Shown: positions 1-7,961 of the stretch, in pieces | Layout: every line of letters begins with the position of its first letter | Numbering within the stretch: the stretch's first letter is position 1 | NCBI GenBank assembly: GCA_905370255.1 | Contig: CAJPKC010000002.1 | Location: 1-64,000, forward strand | Length of the DNA stretch: 64,000 nt | Source: Streptococcus oralis | Lineage (GTDB): Bacteria; Bacillota; Bacilli; Lactobacillales; Streptococcaceae | Reading direction: 5' to 3' | The notes under the pieces: model-generated | Database searches by the model: none | What the model saw: only the letters and a program-made list of their open reading frames with translations | Told to the model about the DNA's origin: nothing | Made by a program: the position numbers and the translations under genes

Positions 1-175
1 CTATTGCGCAAACACCTATGACTATGTCGTCACGGTGAAAACCTTTTTCAAATCCGTTTCTGATAAATACATATGTTGCCCATGCGGAAAGTAATGCGAA
101 AGTGCACAAAATAACGGTCACTGAGAATGCTTGTTCAGTGTTTAGATCTAATTGAGATACAATAATTTTTCCCAT
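1..175 (-). CDS. Partial small membrane protein, cut by the window edge
   Basis: The reading frame starts at an ATG at 175 and stays open to base 1, giving the first 58 codons. It begins MGKIIVSQLDLNTEQAF and then has a hydrophobic stretch (about residues 17-33) typical of a membrane segment, with a second one apparently starting at the edge. AGAAAGGA lies a few bases before the ATG, as in its neighbours. It is the last visible gene of the leftward block. I do not recognise a family; small size and a membrane location are all that can be said. Confidence 0.6.
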   Translation of the reverse strand, partial: MGKIIVSQLDLNTEQAFSVTVILCTFALLSAWATYVFIRNGFEKGFHRDDIVIGVCAI

Positions 176-187
176 TTAAGTTCCTTT

Positions 188-730
188 CTACCAGTAGGCT
201 AACGTCAATTTATAATCAGGATCTAATTGTCCGAGAATTGTGAAATTTTCTTCTTGACCTGCTTCTAGATTGTATTTGTGTTTTGTTCGAATAATGCGTT
301 CGTTTATGATAGCGTCGTGCTCTAGTAACCATTGAACAAAGCTATATGATTGAAATACATATGCGTTGTTGAAAATGGATAATGCCGCGTCATAGATACT
401 TGTGTGCGGGATGGCTTTACCATTATTATTGTAAGCAAAATTGTTTGTGAAATTGAAATATTTTGAGTAATTTTCGAATGTTGGTTTTGAATCACCGTGT
501 ATGATATCATAGAAAACAGTTTCATCAATAGCTTGAACGAATTCATTCAAATCTGTGATTTCGAGTGGATTTTCTTCAGAAATATATGGATAATCATCTT
601 TGTATTCAATACTTTTTGAATCGAAATATTTTTCTAAAGTAGGAAACCATTCATTATTTCCGAAGAGTTGAAAAGTATTTTCTTCACCGGTGACTAGGTT
701 GAATAATGTTATATTATAACGGCGTGACAT
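188..730 (-). CDS. Hypothetical protein, 180 aa
   Basis: An unrecognised soluble protein starting MSRRYNITLFNLVTG, rich in aromatic residues and asparagine, without signal peptide or membrane segment. The start is supported by AGAAAGGA eight bases upstream. It sits 12 bases after the preceding gene's stop in a run of same-strand genes with nearly identical ribosome sites, so it is probably co-transcribed and co-translated with them. The block resembles the clusters of small unknown genes found on large phages and giant plasmids. No function is assigned. Confidence 0.6.
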   Translation of the reverse strand: MSRRYNITLFNLVTGEENTFQLFGNNEWFPTLEKYFDSKSIEYKDDYPYISEENPLEITDLNEFVQAIDETVFYDIIHGDSKPTFENYSKYFNFTNNFAYNNNGKAIPHTSIYDAALSIFNNAYVFQSYSFVQWLLEHDAIINERIIRTKHKYNLEAGQEENFTILGQLDPDYKLTLAYW

Positions 731-742
731 TTGCGTTCCTTT

Positions 743-1354
743 CTATTTTGTGTATTGCTCAATTTCTGCGATTTCGTTCTTGACAAACTGAATGAATCTG
801 TTTAGTTTGGTTTTATCGACAGAAATTTTGTGGAATGTATGATGTTTGGTTAAAAGCGGGTCGCACATTGGGTTAACTATATTGCTACGATAGCGATGTC
901 CAGAAATTCCTTTCAGAATGTGAGCTTCTGTATCAGTGATATTTAATTGTTGAGTCAAACTATAAATTTGGTTTTGTGCGAATATTAAGAACCACGGATT
1001 AGACTGGTCATCGTCACGTACTTGTTCGAGTACTGTTAGTAACTTTTCGTAGTGTTCTTTAGCTCGACGTTTTTCGAGAATGAGTTTATATAAATCTGTT
1101 AAGCCGTCGTAGAGATGCAAGCGTTCTTGGTCAATCATGCGTTTTGCCTGGTTGAGTTTCTTGATAATATTTTTGTGGTTTGTATCTTTTGCAATAGTCA
1201 ACAGAGCGGTTTGATGTGGATTTTCACGCCACTTAATGTAGTTAGCGTGGCTCATCAATTTGATTTTGAACTGTTCTTTTTCGCTTTTTATGTAAACATA
1301 GGGCGCGAGGCCATGTTCGCGAAGTAGTTTTTCGAGTTGTTCTTTCGTAATCAT
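743..1354 (-). CDS. Hypothetical protein, 203 aa
   Basis: I place the start at the ATG at 1354 (MITKEQLEKLLREHG) rather than at one six codons upstream, because GAAAGGAACAC stands directly before 1354 and the upstream ATG has no ribosome site. The product is charged and mostly helical. A lysine/glutamate-rich segment in the middle (residues about 75-120) could form a short coiled coil. No membrane segment or known motif is visible. It lies within the leftward small-gene block. Confidence 0.6.
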   Translation of the reverse strand: MITKEQLEKLLREHGLAPYVYIKSEKEQFKIKLMSHANYIKWRENPHQTALLTIAKDTNHKNIIKKLNQAKRMIDQERLHLYDGLTDLYKLILEKRRAKEHYEKLLTVLEQVRDDDQSNPWFLIFAQNQIYSLTQQLNITDTEAHILKGISGHRYRSNIVNPMCDPLLTKHHTFHKISVDKTKLNRFIQFVKNEIAEIEQYTK

Positions 1355-1371
1355 AAGTGTTCCTTTCGGCA

Positions 1372-1740
1372 TTATAAAATGCTATAGAGTCGTGTGATAT
1401 CATTTGGGGTGTGACCATCATAGTGGGGCGCGTTGTCTAATTCAACGACATCGAATTTATCCCAGTGGTCCATATGATAATGATAGGTGAATTGTCCGTT
1501 CGGTGTGTTAAGTCCTACGATGAAATAGTTTTCGAACATTGTACCGTCTTCGTGGTGTTTTGATTTCCACGAAATTGCTTTGTTTTGGTTACAGATGATT
1601 GAAAACAAAATCATACGATGCTCATACAATTCGTTGAAACTATGATAACCGTCAGACAATTTACCTCTTTCGGGGAGGTTGTATATGTCGTTTTGTATTT
1701 GCGCCAACTTGGACATTGTGGGCATTTTTTGTTTATTCAT
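1372..1740 (-). CDS. Hypothetical protein, 122 aa
   Basis: This is a small unrecognised protein (MNKQKMPTMSKLAQIQNDI). Aromatic and histidine residues are clustered in its last 50 residues, including a YHYHMDHWDKFD stretch that could bind a metal, although that is only a composition remark. AGAAAGGA lies upstream with a slightly long spacer. The start codon abuts the stop of the preceding gene at 1740, which suggests translational coupling with the P-loop protein. Confidence 0.55.
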   Translation of the reverse strand: MNKQKMPTMSKLAQIQNDIYNLPERGKLSDGYHSFNELYEHRMILFSIICNQNKAISWKSKHHEDGTMFENYFIVGLNTPNGQFTYHYHMDHWDKFDVVELDNAPHYDGHTPNDITRLYSIL

Positions 1741-2252
1741 TACAAAATTCCTTTCTCTAGCACGTCTGTTACATAGTATTCTGATGGGACTAAATGCACA
1801 TAGACATGTTTTAGTTCGTCTTTGTTGAAGATGGATAGCGGTGATGGCTTTAAGAATTTGATAGTACCGTCAATCCAATTATCGTTATTTCCACGTTCTT
1901 TTGTGCGTTGTCTGAAAATCGTTTCAGATTGGTCTGTTGGAAGTGGTTTCAAGTAGTGAACTTCGTAACCGAGTGCGATGATACCGTGTACGATATCTGG
2001 ATTTTGTGCAGTGAAAACGTAATCGTATTTATCAGATTTAACGGCTTCGTCAATCGCTTTTAAGTAGTCGGCGACACCGTTTTCTTTCGGTTTTCGGTTT
2101 GGAATTCCTTTGAATTCTTCAGACGATAAATGCTCGTAGCCAGTTTTGTCAAATAAATAATCAGAGCTCTCTAGGTCGAGAGCTTTTTCTGGATGGTTTT
2201 GTGCGTAGTATGTCTTTCCCATGCATGGGAACGCTAAAATGATTTTTGTCAT
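1740..2252 (-). CDS. P-loop NTPase, possible small nucleotide kinase
   Basis: The N-terminus reads MTKIILAFPCMGKTYYA, a beta strand followed by a short Walker-A-like loop ending in GKT at about residues 12-14. This form is common in phage-encoded nucleoside or polynucleotide kinase-like proteins. An aspartate-rich segment follows (DLESSDYLFD, residues about 26-35). The length of 170 aa fits a single-domain kinase. Substrate and activity cannot be read from the sequence. The ribosome site is AGAAAGGAAC. The gene overlaps the start of the next gene by one base. Confidence 0.5.
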   Translation of the reverse strand: MTKIILAFPCMGKTYYAQNHPEKALDLESSDYLFDKTGYEHLSSEEFKGIPNRKPKENGVADYLKAIDEAVKSDKYDYVFTAQNPDIVHGIIALGYEVHYLKPLPTDQSETIFRQRTKERGNNDNWIDGTIKFLKPSPLSIFNKDELKHVYVHLVPSEYYVTDVLEKGIL

Positions 2253-2267
2253 AGAGTTCCTTTCTGT

Positions 2268-2627
2268 TCAGTCGAGCCCTAACATTTCAAGCAGCAATTT
2301 ATCAATGGTATCAAAAAAACCATCGACCTCACCAATTAAGTCGCCGTGTTCGCCTTGACGGATTGTTTTGTAGGTTGTTCCCGTATAATGTCTGTATTCC
2401 ACAGTCCCATACTTACTGAGTTTTGCCATATACGCTCGAATGGTGTATAGCACAACGGTATTATTGGTTGCAATGTATAGGGTTGAGTCAGGTTCTGCGT
2501 TTGCAAGCACTTCATGTGTTGTATTCGCAATATTGCGTTCTTCGGTTAAACCGTCTAATGGAATGATGACAGACCGAGCTAATTCGTGTTCTGGGATTGC
2601 CCCACTGTTCACAACGATATGATACAT
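2268..2627 (-). CDS. Hypothetical protein, 119 aa
   Basis: The start is taken at 2627 (MYHIVVNSGAIPEHELA) because GGGGGTGAAGCC precedes it. An in-frame ATG five codons earlier would overlap the upstream gene and lacks a ribosome site. The protein is soluble, with alternating hydrophobic strands and helices. I do not recognise it. It is part of the leftward operon-like block. Confidence 0.55.
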   Translation of the reverse strand: MYHIVVNSGAIPEHELARSVIIPLDGLTEERNIANTTHEVLANAEPDSTLYIATNNTVVLYTIRAYMAKLSKYGTVEYRHYTGTTYKTIRQGEHGDLIGEVDGFFDTIDKLLLEMLGLD

Positions 2628-2632
2628 AGGCT

Positions 2633-2875
2633 TCACCCCCATTCTACGGTTCCATCTTCTTTAACAATAATTATTTGAATGGTCATGTAATGGAAATTTT
2701 GTGTAAGCCCTTGTTCAACAATGTCATCGATTAGTTCATCATCGTCGTCGTACCATTCGTCGAGATGCTCGAGCAACCATTGTTCAGTGTCTTCAGCACT
2801 TGTTGTAATGTGTTGTCGTGCGTAGGTGCTTCTAGTACGCCAAGGATCATGGTAATAAATTTCGAATAAGGTCAT
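2633..2875 (-). CDS. Hypothetical acidic protein, 80 aa
   Basis: Start at 2875 (MTLFEIYYHDPWRTR), preceded by AGAAAGGGAAACC. A longer in-frame reading (to 2968) would run into the neighbouring gene without a ribosome site. The centre is very acidic (DEWYDDDDELIDD), and the C-terminus has two hydrophobic strands. No family is recognised. Small acidic proteins of this kind on mobile elements are sometimes DNA mimics or inhibitors, but nothing here proves that. Confidence 0.5.
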   Translation of the reverse strand: MTLFEIYYHDPWRTRSTYARQHITTSAEDTEQWLLEHLDEWYDDDDELIDDIVEQGLTQNFHYMTIQIIIVKEDGTVEWG

Positions 2876-2888
2876 AAGGTTTCCCTTT

Positions 2889-3713
2889 CTAGTTTTTTGC
2901 TCTCTTGATTCGTTTGAGCAGTTCTTGGATAGTCGCATGCAATACGAGTGGGCTTTCAATTGTTGCATCAGTTGAATATTTTACACCAACTTGTTCAATT
3001 AGTTTTTGTGCGTTTTCGTCGTATTCACAATATTGGATGCGAACACCTCCTCGCACAACATATTCATGGCGAGGATATTCTTCAGATGTCATGCTTACTT
3101 TGATTTGCAAGTCTGGTGTGATTGAAATCGTACATTTGGTTTCGTCTAAAGGCTCAACGCTTGGATAGAATGGTTCGTCTAGGAATACAGTTCCGTAATG
3201 TGGTTCAAGTTCTTCGTAGATGCGCTCCGTGAGGTTTTCTTGCGTACGAGGTTCTTTGGTGAGTGTGATGAATTCACGGTATTTTGTTGGTCGGATATCA
3301 TTCGGGTGAAATGGTATCTTTTCAACATCCATTAGTTCGTAGAATATTTTTTCTGCGAGTTCCTTTGCTTCAGCTTCGGAGTAAACCTTATAGGGATTTA
3401 GATAGGTTTCCATTTTTAGGCTAAATGGATTTTGAGGCATTGGATAGAGATATTTCGAATAATGGAGTGTATGGGTGAAGATATCTCGGTAATCCAAATT
3501 ATAGTCCATTCTTGATTTACTATCACGGAATTGTAAATAAGTCATTGGGCAATAAGGATCGCCAAAGGATTCGTGATAGAGATAGTCGTGTTCGTCGTCG
3601 ATTTGTGGTTTGAGGGATTCGAAGCGTTTGTCGTAGTAAAGCACGAAGTCATATTCTTCGAGAATGTAAACGAGTTGTTTTAAGACACGTGCTACGTTTA
3701 ATTCTTTGTCCAT
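2889..3713 (-). CDS. Hypothetical protein, 274 aa
   Basis: This soluble protein (MDKELNVARVLKQLVYILEE) is one of the longer members of the block. It is rich in tyrosine, glutamate and proline, with no membrane segment and no motif I can name. The start is supported by AGAAAGGAACCCCC immediately upstream. It lies in the middle of the tandem small-gene run, 13 bases from its upstream neighbour. Confidence 0.55.
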   Translation of the reverse strand: MDKELNVARVLKQLVYILEEYDFVLYYDKRFESLKPQIDDEHDYLYHESFGDPYCPMTYLQFRDSKSRMDYNLDYRDIFTHTLHYSKYLYPMPQNPFSLKMETYLNPYKVYSEAEAKELAEKIFYELMDVEKIPFHPNDIRPTKYREFITLTKEPRTQENLTERIYEELEPHYGTVFLDEPFYPSVEPLDETKCTISITPDLQIKVSMTSEEYPRHEYVVRGGVRIQYCEYDENAQKLIEQVGVKYSTDATIESPLVLHATIQELLKRIKRAKN

Positions 3714-3725
3714 GGGGGTTCCTTT

Positions 3726-4139
3726 CTAAATGATGTCGAGGAAGATTTTGCGAATGTCGTCATCTGTGACGTCTAGTTCATATTTGTCACCGTTTTTCTC
3801 AATAGTGATATATTCGATGCCTTTTGGCGCAACACTATTGAGTTCGTCTGCAATATCTTCGATATTTGTTTTTAGTGTATCGAGATCGACGTTTAAGATT
3901 TCATCTTCCGTCAGATAATTTTCCAGCTGTTCCATGAGTTCTTCCTCGGTGTCCCATTCGCTGATTGACCAATTATTTTTACGTGTATAAACAAGAAGTT
4001 GTACGATAATGTCAGTTTCAGGTGACATTGTTGAATAGGTGTTTATACTACGCATCATATCGATGCCTCGTTCAACGGTGATGGTATAAGTATCTGTTGT
4101 TTGTATTTCTTTATCTTCAATTTTTCGTAAGGTTGCCAT
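3726..4139 (-). CDS. Hypothetical protein, tandem paralogue of the gene at 4150-4539
   Basis: The protein starts MATLRKIEDKEIQTTDTYTI and ends with a DVTDDDIRKIFL-type tail. Both ends and the central PETD...LLVY segment match the upstream neighbour at 4150-4539, so the two arose by tandem duplication. The fold looks alpha/beta with acidic helices. AAGGGG precedes the ATG. The function is unknown. The pair may form a heterodimer, which is speculation from adjacency alone. Confidence 0.6.
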   Translation of the reverse strand: MATLRKIEDKEIQTTDTYTITVERGIDMMRSINTYSTMSPETDIIVQLLVYTRKNNWSISEWDTEEELMEQLENYLTEDEILNVDLDTLKTNIEDIADELNSVAPKGIEYITIEKNGDKYELDVTDDDIRKIFLDII

Positions 4140-4149
4140 GTTTTACCCC

Positions 4150-4539
4150 TTATACGTTTGACAGAAAAATGTTTCGAATGTCGTCTTCAGTGACGTTCAG
4201 TTTGTATTCGTTCCCTGCTTTTGTGATGATGATATCTCCTACATAATAGGGGATAAGATCCTCTAAACCTTCGAATAGCATATCGATGAGTTCGTCTAAT
4301 GTATCAGAGCCAATGCTTTCTAACTCATCGTCGGTTAAAACATTTTTTGCAAGTGTTTGCAATGTTTCATAAATGTCATCATTCCGCCAATATCGACCAT
4401 AGACCAAAAGTAGAGTCACATCGTCAGTTTCTGGATGTAAGGTATTTCGACTGCGGAAATATTGCATGTCATCAATGTCTGCTGTTACTGTAATTGTGTA
4501 AAAGTTGCTTGCTTGTTTGATTTGTTCTAATGTTGCCAT
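4150..4539 (-). CDS. Hypothetical protein, tandem paralogue of the gene at 3726-4139
   Basis: It starts MATLEQIKQASNFYTITV and shares with the downstream gene an MATL start, a YTITV strand, a PETD...LLVYGR core, an LTDDE helix and a LNVTEDDIRNIFL end. The ribosome site is a short GGAG rather than the AGAAAGGA usual in this block. No known domain is recognised. Confidence 0.6.
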   Translation of the reverse strand: MATLEQIKQASNFYTITVTADIDDMQYFRSRNTLHPETDDVTLLLVYGRYWRNDDIYETLQTLAKNVLTDDELESIGSDTLDELIDMLFEGLEDLIPYYVGDIIITKAGNEYKLNVTEDDIRNIFLSNV

Positions 4540-4543
4540 ATTT

Positions 4544-5284
4544 TTATTTCTCCATTTCTAATTGTTTGAGATAATCTGTATATATAATCCAGTAATCCTT
4601 ATAGTTGTTTGTAATGATACGGTCTAAGAGACCGCTGAATTGATCAGCCCAACCATTTTCTGTAGCTTGTTTGTAGTAGCCCAAAATATCATAGATTATA
4701 CCAGCTGATAAGCCAATAGTCCATAGTGGATTATCTAGTTCGAAGAGTTGTGCGACCGTTAATGTTTTTTCAAACACCATTGGTTCTTTTAGTATTCCGT
4801 CACGTTTCAAACGATATGCTTTTTCCATATAGGTTTTGTGTTCGCTCTGTAAAATGAAATCAAGTTGTTCTACTGTTAACTGAGATATGTTGCAGAACCT
4901 GTTAGTGATTTCTCTATATTCCGCATTTGCTTTTGTTCGATTGCTGAGTTTGATGAGATATTCTGGATCATAGCCAGCGGCTGCCAATCGGACTTCGTAT
5001 TTTCCGTCTTCGATGAACTCATCGCAGAAGAGTCCTTGTTTTGCCATATCTTCTCGAATGGTTTTGTCGCTGTGATGTTTCCAAAAATTATAATATTTTG
5101 AGGCATGACCATTTTGAATGAGGGTGCGTATCACTTCGAGTTCACCTCGTTGTAGCAAATAATCAATCTCTAAACCTCGTTTTGCAATTTCGAGCAGAAT
5201 AATGAGTTTTTCTTTTTCGATATAGGGCTTCAGGTCTTTGATTTCGCCTTTATCGAGTTTTTCAATAAATTTTTCTAGTTTCAT
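4544..5284 (-). CDS. Helical repeat-like hypothetical protein, 246 aa
   Basis: The protein (MKLEKFIEKLDKGEIKDLKP) is almost entirely helical. It contains successive helix pairs such as REDMAKQGLFCDEFIEDGKY and EVRLAAAGYDPEYLIKL, which resemble HEAT or variant leucine-rich repeat proteins of phages and bacteria. Such solenoids usually bind protein or nucleic acid. The ribosome site is AAAAGGAAAAC. The function is unknown and the repeat assignment is by eye. Confidence 0.5.
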   Translation of the reverse strand: MKLEKFIEKLDKGEIKDLKPYIEKEKLIILLEIAKRGLEIDYLLQRGELEVIRTLIQNGHASKYYNFWKHHSDKTIREDMAKQGLFCDEFIEDGKYEVRLAAAGYDPEYLIKLSNRTKANAEYREITNRFCNISQLTVEQLDFILQSEHKTYMEKAYRLKRDGILKEPMVFEKTLTVAQLFELDNPLWTIGLSAGIIYDILGYYKQATENGWADQFSGLLDRIITNNYKDYWIIYTDYLKQLEMEK

Positions 5285-5294
5285 TGTTTTCCTT

Positions 5295-5561
5295 TTATTC
5301 TGTGAATGTCAATGTGTAGTCGAATCCGCCATTTTCGTTGATTTTAACTTGTAGTTCTACGTCGGCAAGTTTGAAAAACTCGTGTCCGAATGATGTTAAA
5401 TTAACATTAGCATCTGCGAATAAATCAAAAGCTAATTCTTGTTCTAATAAAAATTCAGACATTGCTTTGTTGATGATGCCTTTTTGAATTGCTCGTTCGA
5501 AAACGACTAGTAATACGTCTGAGAAATATTCTCCGTTATTAAATGTGATTGTTTTTGTCAT
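5295..5561 (-). CDS. Hypothetical protein, 88 aa
   Basis: This small protein starts MTKTITFNNGEYFSDVLL and ends with two beta strands (VELQVKINENGGFDYTLTF). It has no membrane segment and no recognised family. GAAAGGA lies upstream with an AT-rich spacer. It is tightly packed between same-strand neighbours. Confidence 0.55.
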   Translation of the reverse strand: MTKTITFNNGEYFSDVLLVVFERAIQKGIINKAMSEFLLEQELAFDLFADANVNLTSFGHEFFKLADVELQVKINENGGFDYTLTFTE

Positions 5562-5576
5562 AATATTTTTTTCCTT

Positions 5577-6101
5577 TCAATATTTGAATAGTGGTTTATT
5601 GGGTGATGTGATTGTCATTTCACTTGAATAACCGTCGTTAAATAGCTGGTGACATGTAGCGATAGCGTCATCGCGATCTGTATATAATCCATACAAGGAA
5701 CCTCTTGGGGGTGCATCTAGTATCTGGTCGTAGGTTTCTTCTATTGTGTCAAGTGCAGTGGAAACCACACGTACAATGTCGGGTAGCATTTCAATAGCAC
5801 ATAGACTATCGTCATGGAAGATATCCCAATTATCAAGGAGATTATACGTGATGTCAGCTAAGATCGGTTGTTCATAACGATCGTCGTTTAAATGGATCAT
5901 ATCAAAGGGTTTTGAAACTTTGTGATTTTCAACAGTTGTGCAATGTTGAAATAAAACTCCGTCCTCAATACTATAATAAACGTCCGTCAATTGTTTGTAT
6001 TTGGTGAGGATGTCTAGTTGATAACTGTTAAGAAGCTCGAGTAAAAGGTCATGGCGGAGAGCTTCGACGTCAATGTGATAAGTAATGTAATAATTGTCCA
6101 T
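5577..6101 (-). CDS. Hypothetical protein, 174 aa
   Basis: A soluble unrecognised protein (MDNYYITYHIDVEALRHDL) rich in aspartate, histidine and tyrosine. The start is supported by AGAAAGGCACATC. It belongs to the leftward block and lies 11 bases downstream of the preceding gene. No motif is visible. Confidence 0.55.
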   Translation of the reverse strand: MDNYYITYHIDVEALRHDLLLELLNSYQLDILTKYKQLTDVYYSIEDGVLFQHCTTVENHKVSKPFDMIHLNDDRYEQPILADITYNLLDNWDIFHDDSLCAIEMLPDIVRVVSTALDTIEETYDQILDAPPRGSLYGLYTDRDDAIATCHQLFNDGYSSEMTITSPNKPLFKY

Positions 6102-6112
6102 GATGTGCCTTT

Positions 6113-6514
6113 CTAAATGGGAAATTCTGTACGGTTTTCTGTCAAAAGATTTGACAAAATACGAAACATATCGTTATATTTCGAATTTAATGTTTTATTT
6201 AAAGTGTCTATAGTGCAAACGCTTGAATATTGTAGATACAATTGGACACCCGGCATGTCTTCATCTGAGATATAATCGACGTAAAGTCTTGTGTTTTCTG
6301 GTAACTGATTATAATCGAGCACTAATTGTTTTTCAGTATTGATGAATCTTGGGATTACGATAAAATACTTTACGCCTGAGTTATAAAGATCTAAATAAAC
6401 CAACATGTTATTGTTGAGTAAACCTGTAAAGTTATGACCGCATTGTTCTGTGAAATCGTCTACAATTATGTGATCTTTTGTTAACATCTGAATAAGTTTT
6501 TCTTTATTTGTCAT
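6113..6514 (-). CDS. Hypothetical protein, 133 aa
   Basis: The start is at 6514 (MTNKEKLIQMLTKDHIIVDD) with AGAGGAAAAA upstream. A longer reading to 6577 would run back through a terminator hairpin and has no ribosome site. The hairpin at 6547-6574 lies just upstream, so this gene either depends on read-through or has a promoter I could not place. The product is soluble and unrecognised. Confidence 0.55.
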   Translation of the reverse strand: MTNKEKLIQMLTKDHIIVDDFTEQCGHNFTGLLNNNMLVYLDLYNSGVKYFIVIPRFINTEKQLVLDYNQLPENTRLYVDYISDEDMPGVQLYLQYSSVCTIDTLNKTLNSKYNDMFRILSNLLTENRTEFPI

Positions 6515-6546
6515 TGTAAATTTTTCCTCTAAAGTAATGTCAAAAA

Positions 6547-6574
6547 TAAAAACGACCACGAGCATGGCTCGTGG
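6547..6574 (-). terminator. Hairpin terminator within the leftward block
   Basis: An eight-base-pair stem (CCACGAGC/GCTCGTGG) with a three-base loop is followed on the minus strand by an interrupted T tract. On the plus strand it is also followed by Ts, so it could act in both directions. It probably reduces expression of the genes left of 6514 relative to those at 6588-7506. Confidence 0.7.
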
Positions 6575-6587
6575 CATTTTTTGTGAT

Positions 6588-6887
6588 TCATCTATTGGTT
6601 TCTTTGATTAGTGTGTTCAATAGAACGCCTTCGAAGAAACTAATTAACAAGAAAATTACTCCAAAAGCATATGTAATGAAATCAGCTTTAGGTTCTACAA
6701 CAATAGCTTGTAGTAGAAATGTGATGGTGATCAAACTAATAAGAGCCATCACACGACAATTAATAATGAGAGGTCGCGCGAAGACGCGGTAGAGTGGTTC
6801 GATTGAGTAAATCATCAACATCATGATAAAAATCGCAACTGGAAAAGAATATTCAACGGCTGCGAGATAATACAGTTCTTGTGGCAT
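6588..6887 (-). CDS. Small membrane protein, 99 aa
   Basis: I choose the start at 6887 (MPQELYYLAAVEYSFPVAIF) because GTGAGGTATC precedes it and it leaves no overlap with the gene upstream; a longer frame to 6938 lacks a ribosome site. Three hydrophobic segments (about residues 12-30, 43-63, 70-92) predict an integral membrane protein. No family is recognised. A terminator follows it. Confidence 0.55.
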   Translation of the reverse strand: MPQELYYLAAVEYSFPVAIFIMMLMIYSIEPLYRVFARPLIINCRVMALISLITITFLLQAIVVEPKADFITYAFGVIFLLISFFEGVLLNTLIKETNR

Positions 6888-6895
6888 AAGATACC

Positions 6896-7240
6896 TCACG
6901 AAACTCGGGCATCCGTAATATGGATAGCTGGTCCGCAATCGACAACAAACAGTTGATCAATTGTACAGGATACAACCATTGGGAATCGTTTATAGCCGTC
7001 TGTTAATACTAAGTTGAATATGTAATAGTAGTGTTGTCCGTCATCGACATAAGATGTTACTTTAAAAGACGCTAATGTAGTTTTTAGCGCGTATGAGTAA
7101 CGTTTTCGACTGAAATACAAAAGCAATGTCTTTTCGATGTCCATATAAGTGTCTTTACCGCTGTGATTCATCTTAATGTATCGATCGATTAAGTCCATAC
7201 GGACACTTGATGCTAAGTCTGTGGGGATGTTGTATGCCAT
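6896..7240 (-). CDS. Hypothetical protein, 114 aa
   Basis: It begins MAYNIPTDLASSVRMDLIDR. The C-terminal half is strand-rich (HYYYIFNLVLTDGYKRFPMVV) and could be a small beta domain. GAAAGGC lies upstream at a workable distance. The ATG overlaps the stop of the preceding gene (TAATG), which suggests translational coupling. No function is assigned. Its leader contains TATAGCCTTTC on the plus strand, of which eight bases match RNA 3 of the array. Confidence 0.55.
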   Translation of the reverse strand: MAYNIPTDLASSVRMDLIDRYIKMNHSGKDTYMDIEKTLLLYFSRKRYSYALKTTLASFKVTSYVDDGQHYYYIFNLVLTDGYKRFPMVVSCTIDQLFVVDCGPAIHITDARVS

Positions 7241-7506
7241 TAGTCGTATAGCCTTTCATTTTTGTGATTTTTAATTGTCATTTTGAGAGCGTCAACTACG
7301 ATGAAGTGTTCGGTTACGAGGCGTTCCGGAGCTGTAATCGTTAAAGTTGATCCGTGTGTGAGTTTTTCGGCCATTTGTTTAAATTTAGCACGTTTTTCGA
7401 AACTAGCTTCACCGAAATCAAAAACTAGGCGCTTTTCCGTGTTTTCATCAACGTAAACTTGAGCGCGAGGGCGAGGTTGTTGTACTAAAATATTATATTT
7501 GGTCAT
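7240..7506 (-). CDS. Hypothetical protein, 88 aa, first gene of the leftward block
   Basis: A small basic protein (MTKYNILVQQPRPRAQVYVD) preceded by AAGGTGAC. It is the promoter-proximal gene: an extended -10 (TATAAT preceded by TGC) lies at 7539-7544 on the minus strand, giving a leader of about 25 bases. The product has an alternating strand/helix pattern and no recognised motif. Confidence 0.6.
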   Translation of the reverse strand: MTKYNILVQQPRPRAQVYVDENTEKRLVFDFGEASFEKRAKFKQMAEKLTHGSTLTITAPERLVTEHFIVVDALKMTIKNHKNERLYD

Positions 7507-7537
7507 AAAGTCACCTTATCTAGTTGTTTAATAGTCT

Positions 7538-7572
7538 AATTATAGCATAATTTCTTAAAATATGCTATAATT
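7538..7572. promoter_or_regulatory. Divergent extended -10 promoters in a 12-bp inverted repeat
   Basis: AATTATAGCATA at 7538-7549 is repeated in inverse orientation as TATGCTATAATT at 7561-7572. Each arm contains a TGCTATAAT extended -10 element, one per strand. Neither has a good -35. The perfect palindrome means that one dimeric regulator could cover both promoters. The rightward start would fall on the A of the ATG at 7578. Confidence 0.7.
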
Positions 7573-7577
7573 TAAAC

Positions 7578-7862
7578 ATGGAAACACTATATTTAATTCA
7601 ACACAAAAATATTCCCGAATATACTAAAATCGGCTATACTTCAGATTTGCCTAATCGTATTAAGCAACTACAAACAGCTTCCCCAACAGGTGTGCATTTA
7701 GTTTATTCGATTGCCTGCGAGAATGCATACAAGTTAGAACAACATCTACACGCTAAATACAGCCGTCAGCGCACGAATCTCGAATGGTTTGCACTGTCCC
7801 GAGAAGATATTGTCGATATTATTTTTTATATCGAAGAAAAAATACTTGACAGCGTTTCCTGA
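7578..7862 (+). CDS. GIY-YIG family nuclease-like protein (T5orf172/MUG113 type)
   Basis: The 94-residue protein has the features of short GIY-YIG-like proteins: METLYLIQH..., then YTKIGYTSDLPNRIKQLQTA (about residues 16-35), an SP.G..L.YSI strand, a helix ending in LEQHLHAKYS, and an R..LEWF.LS motif near residue 75. This is the arrangement of the T5orf172/MUG113 domain often carried by phages and mobile elements. Its -10 box ends six bases before the ATG, so the transcript is probably leaderless, and no Shine-Dalgarno site is present. The 3' end contains the promoter of a small RNA. Confidence 0.75.
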   Translation: METLYLIQHKNIPEYTKIGYTSDLPNRIKQLQTASPTGVHLVYSIACENAYKLEQHLHAKYSRQRTNLEWFALSREDIVDIIFYIEEKILDSVS

Positions 7863-7880
7863 GTGTGCTATACTTATAGT

Positions 7881-7929
7881 TAGATATTGAAGTCTATTTC
7901 TGTTTACCGGCTTTAGGCCGGTTTTTTTT
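7881..7929 (+). ncRNA. RNA 0: 49-nt small RNA with its own promoter
   Basis: TTGACA at 7846-7851 and TATACT at 7869-7874 are 17 bases apart, with TG before the -10. A terminator (ACCGGC/GCCGGT stem, 7906-7921, then Ts) follows at once. The body contains ATTGAAGTC (7886-7894) and TTTCTGTT (7897-7904). Both occur in the same order and strand in the leader of the HU gene (23537-23545 and 23551-23558), so the RNA could pair with that mRNA. The hairpin may also terminate the GIY-YIG transcript. Confidence 0.7.
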
Positions 7930-7936
7930 GTGCATT

Positions 7937-7960
7937 AAAAAAGACCTGATTAGAGGTCTT
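7937..7960 (-). terminator. Terminator of the 7962-8390 gene
   Basis: AGACCT/AGGTCT stem with a six-base loop, flanked by As and Ts on both sides, so it works on either strand. It lies just after the stop of the leftward gene. Confidence 0.7.
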
Positions 7961-7961
7961 T

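Noticed and set aside
6515..6546. A promoter (TTGACA on the minus strand) directly before the 6113-6514 gene.
   Set aside because: At 17 bases the matching -10 would fall at the start codon, placing the transcript start inside the gene.
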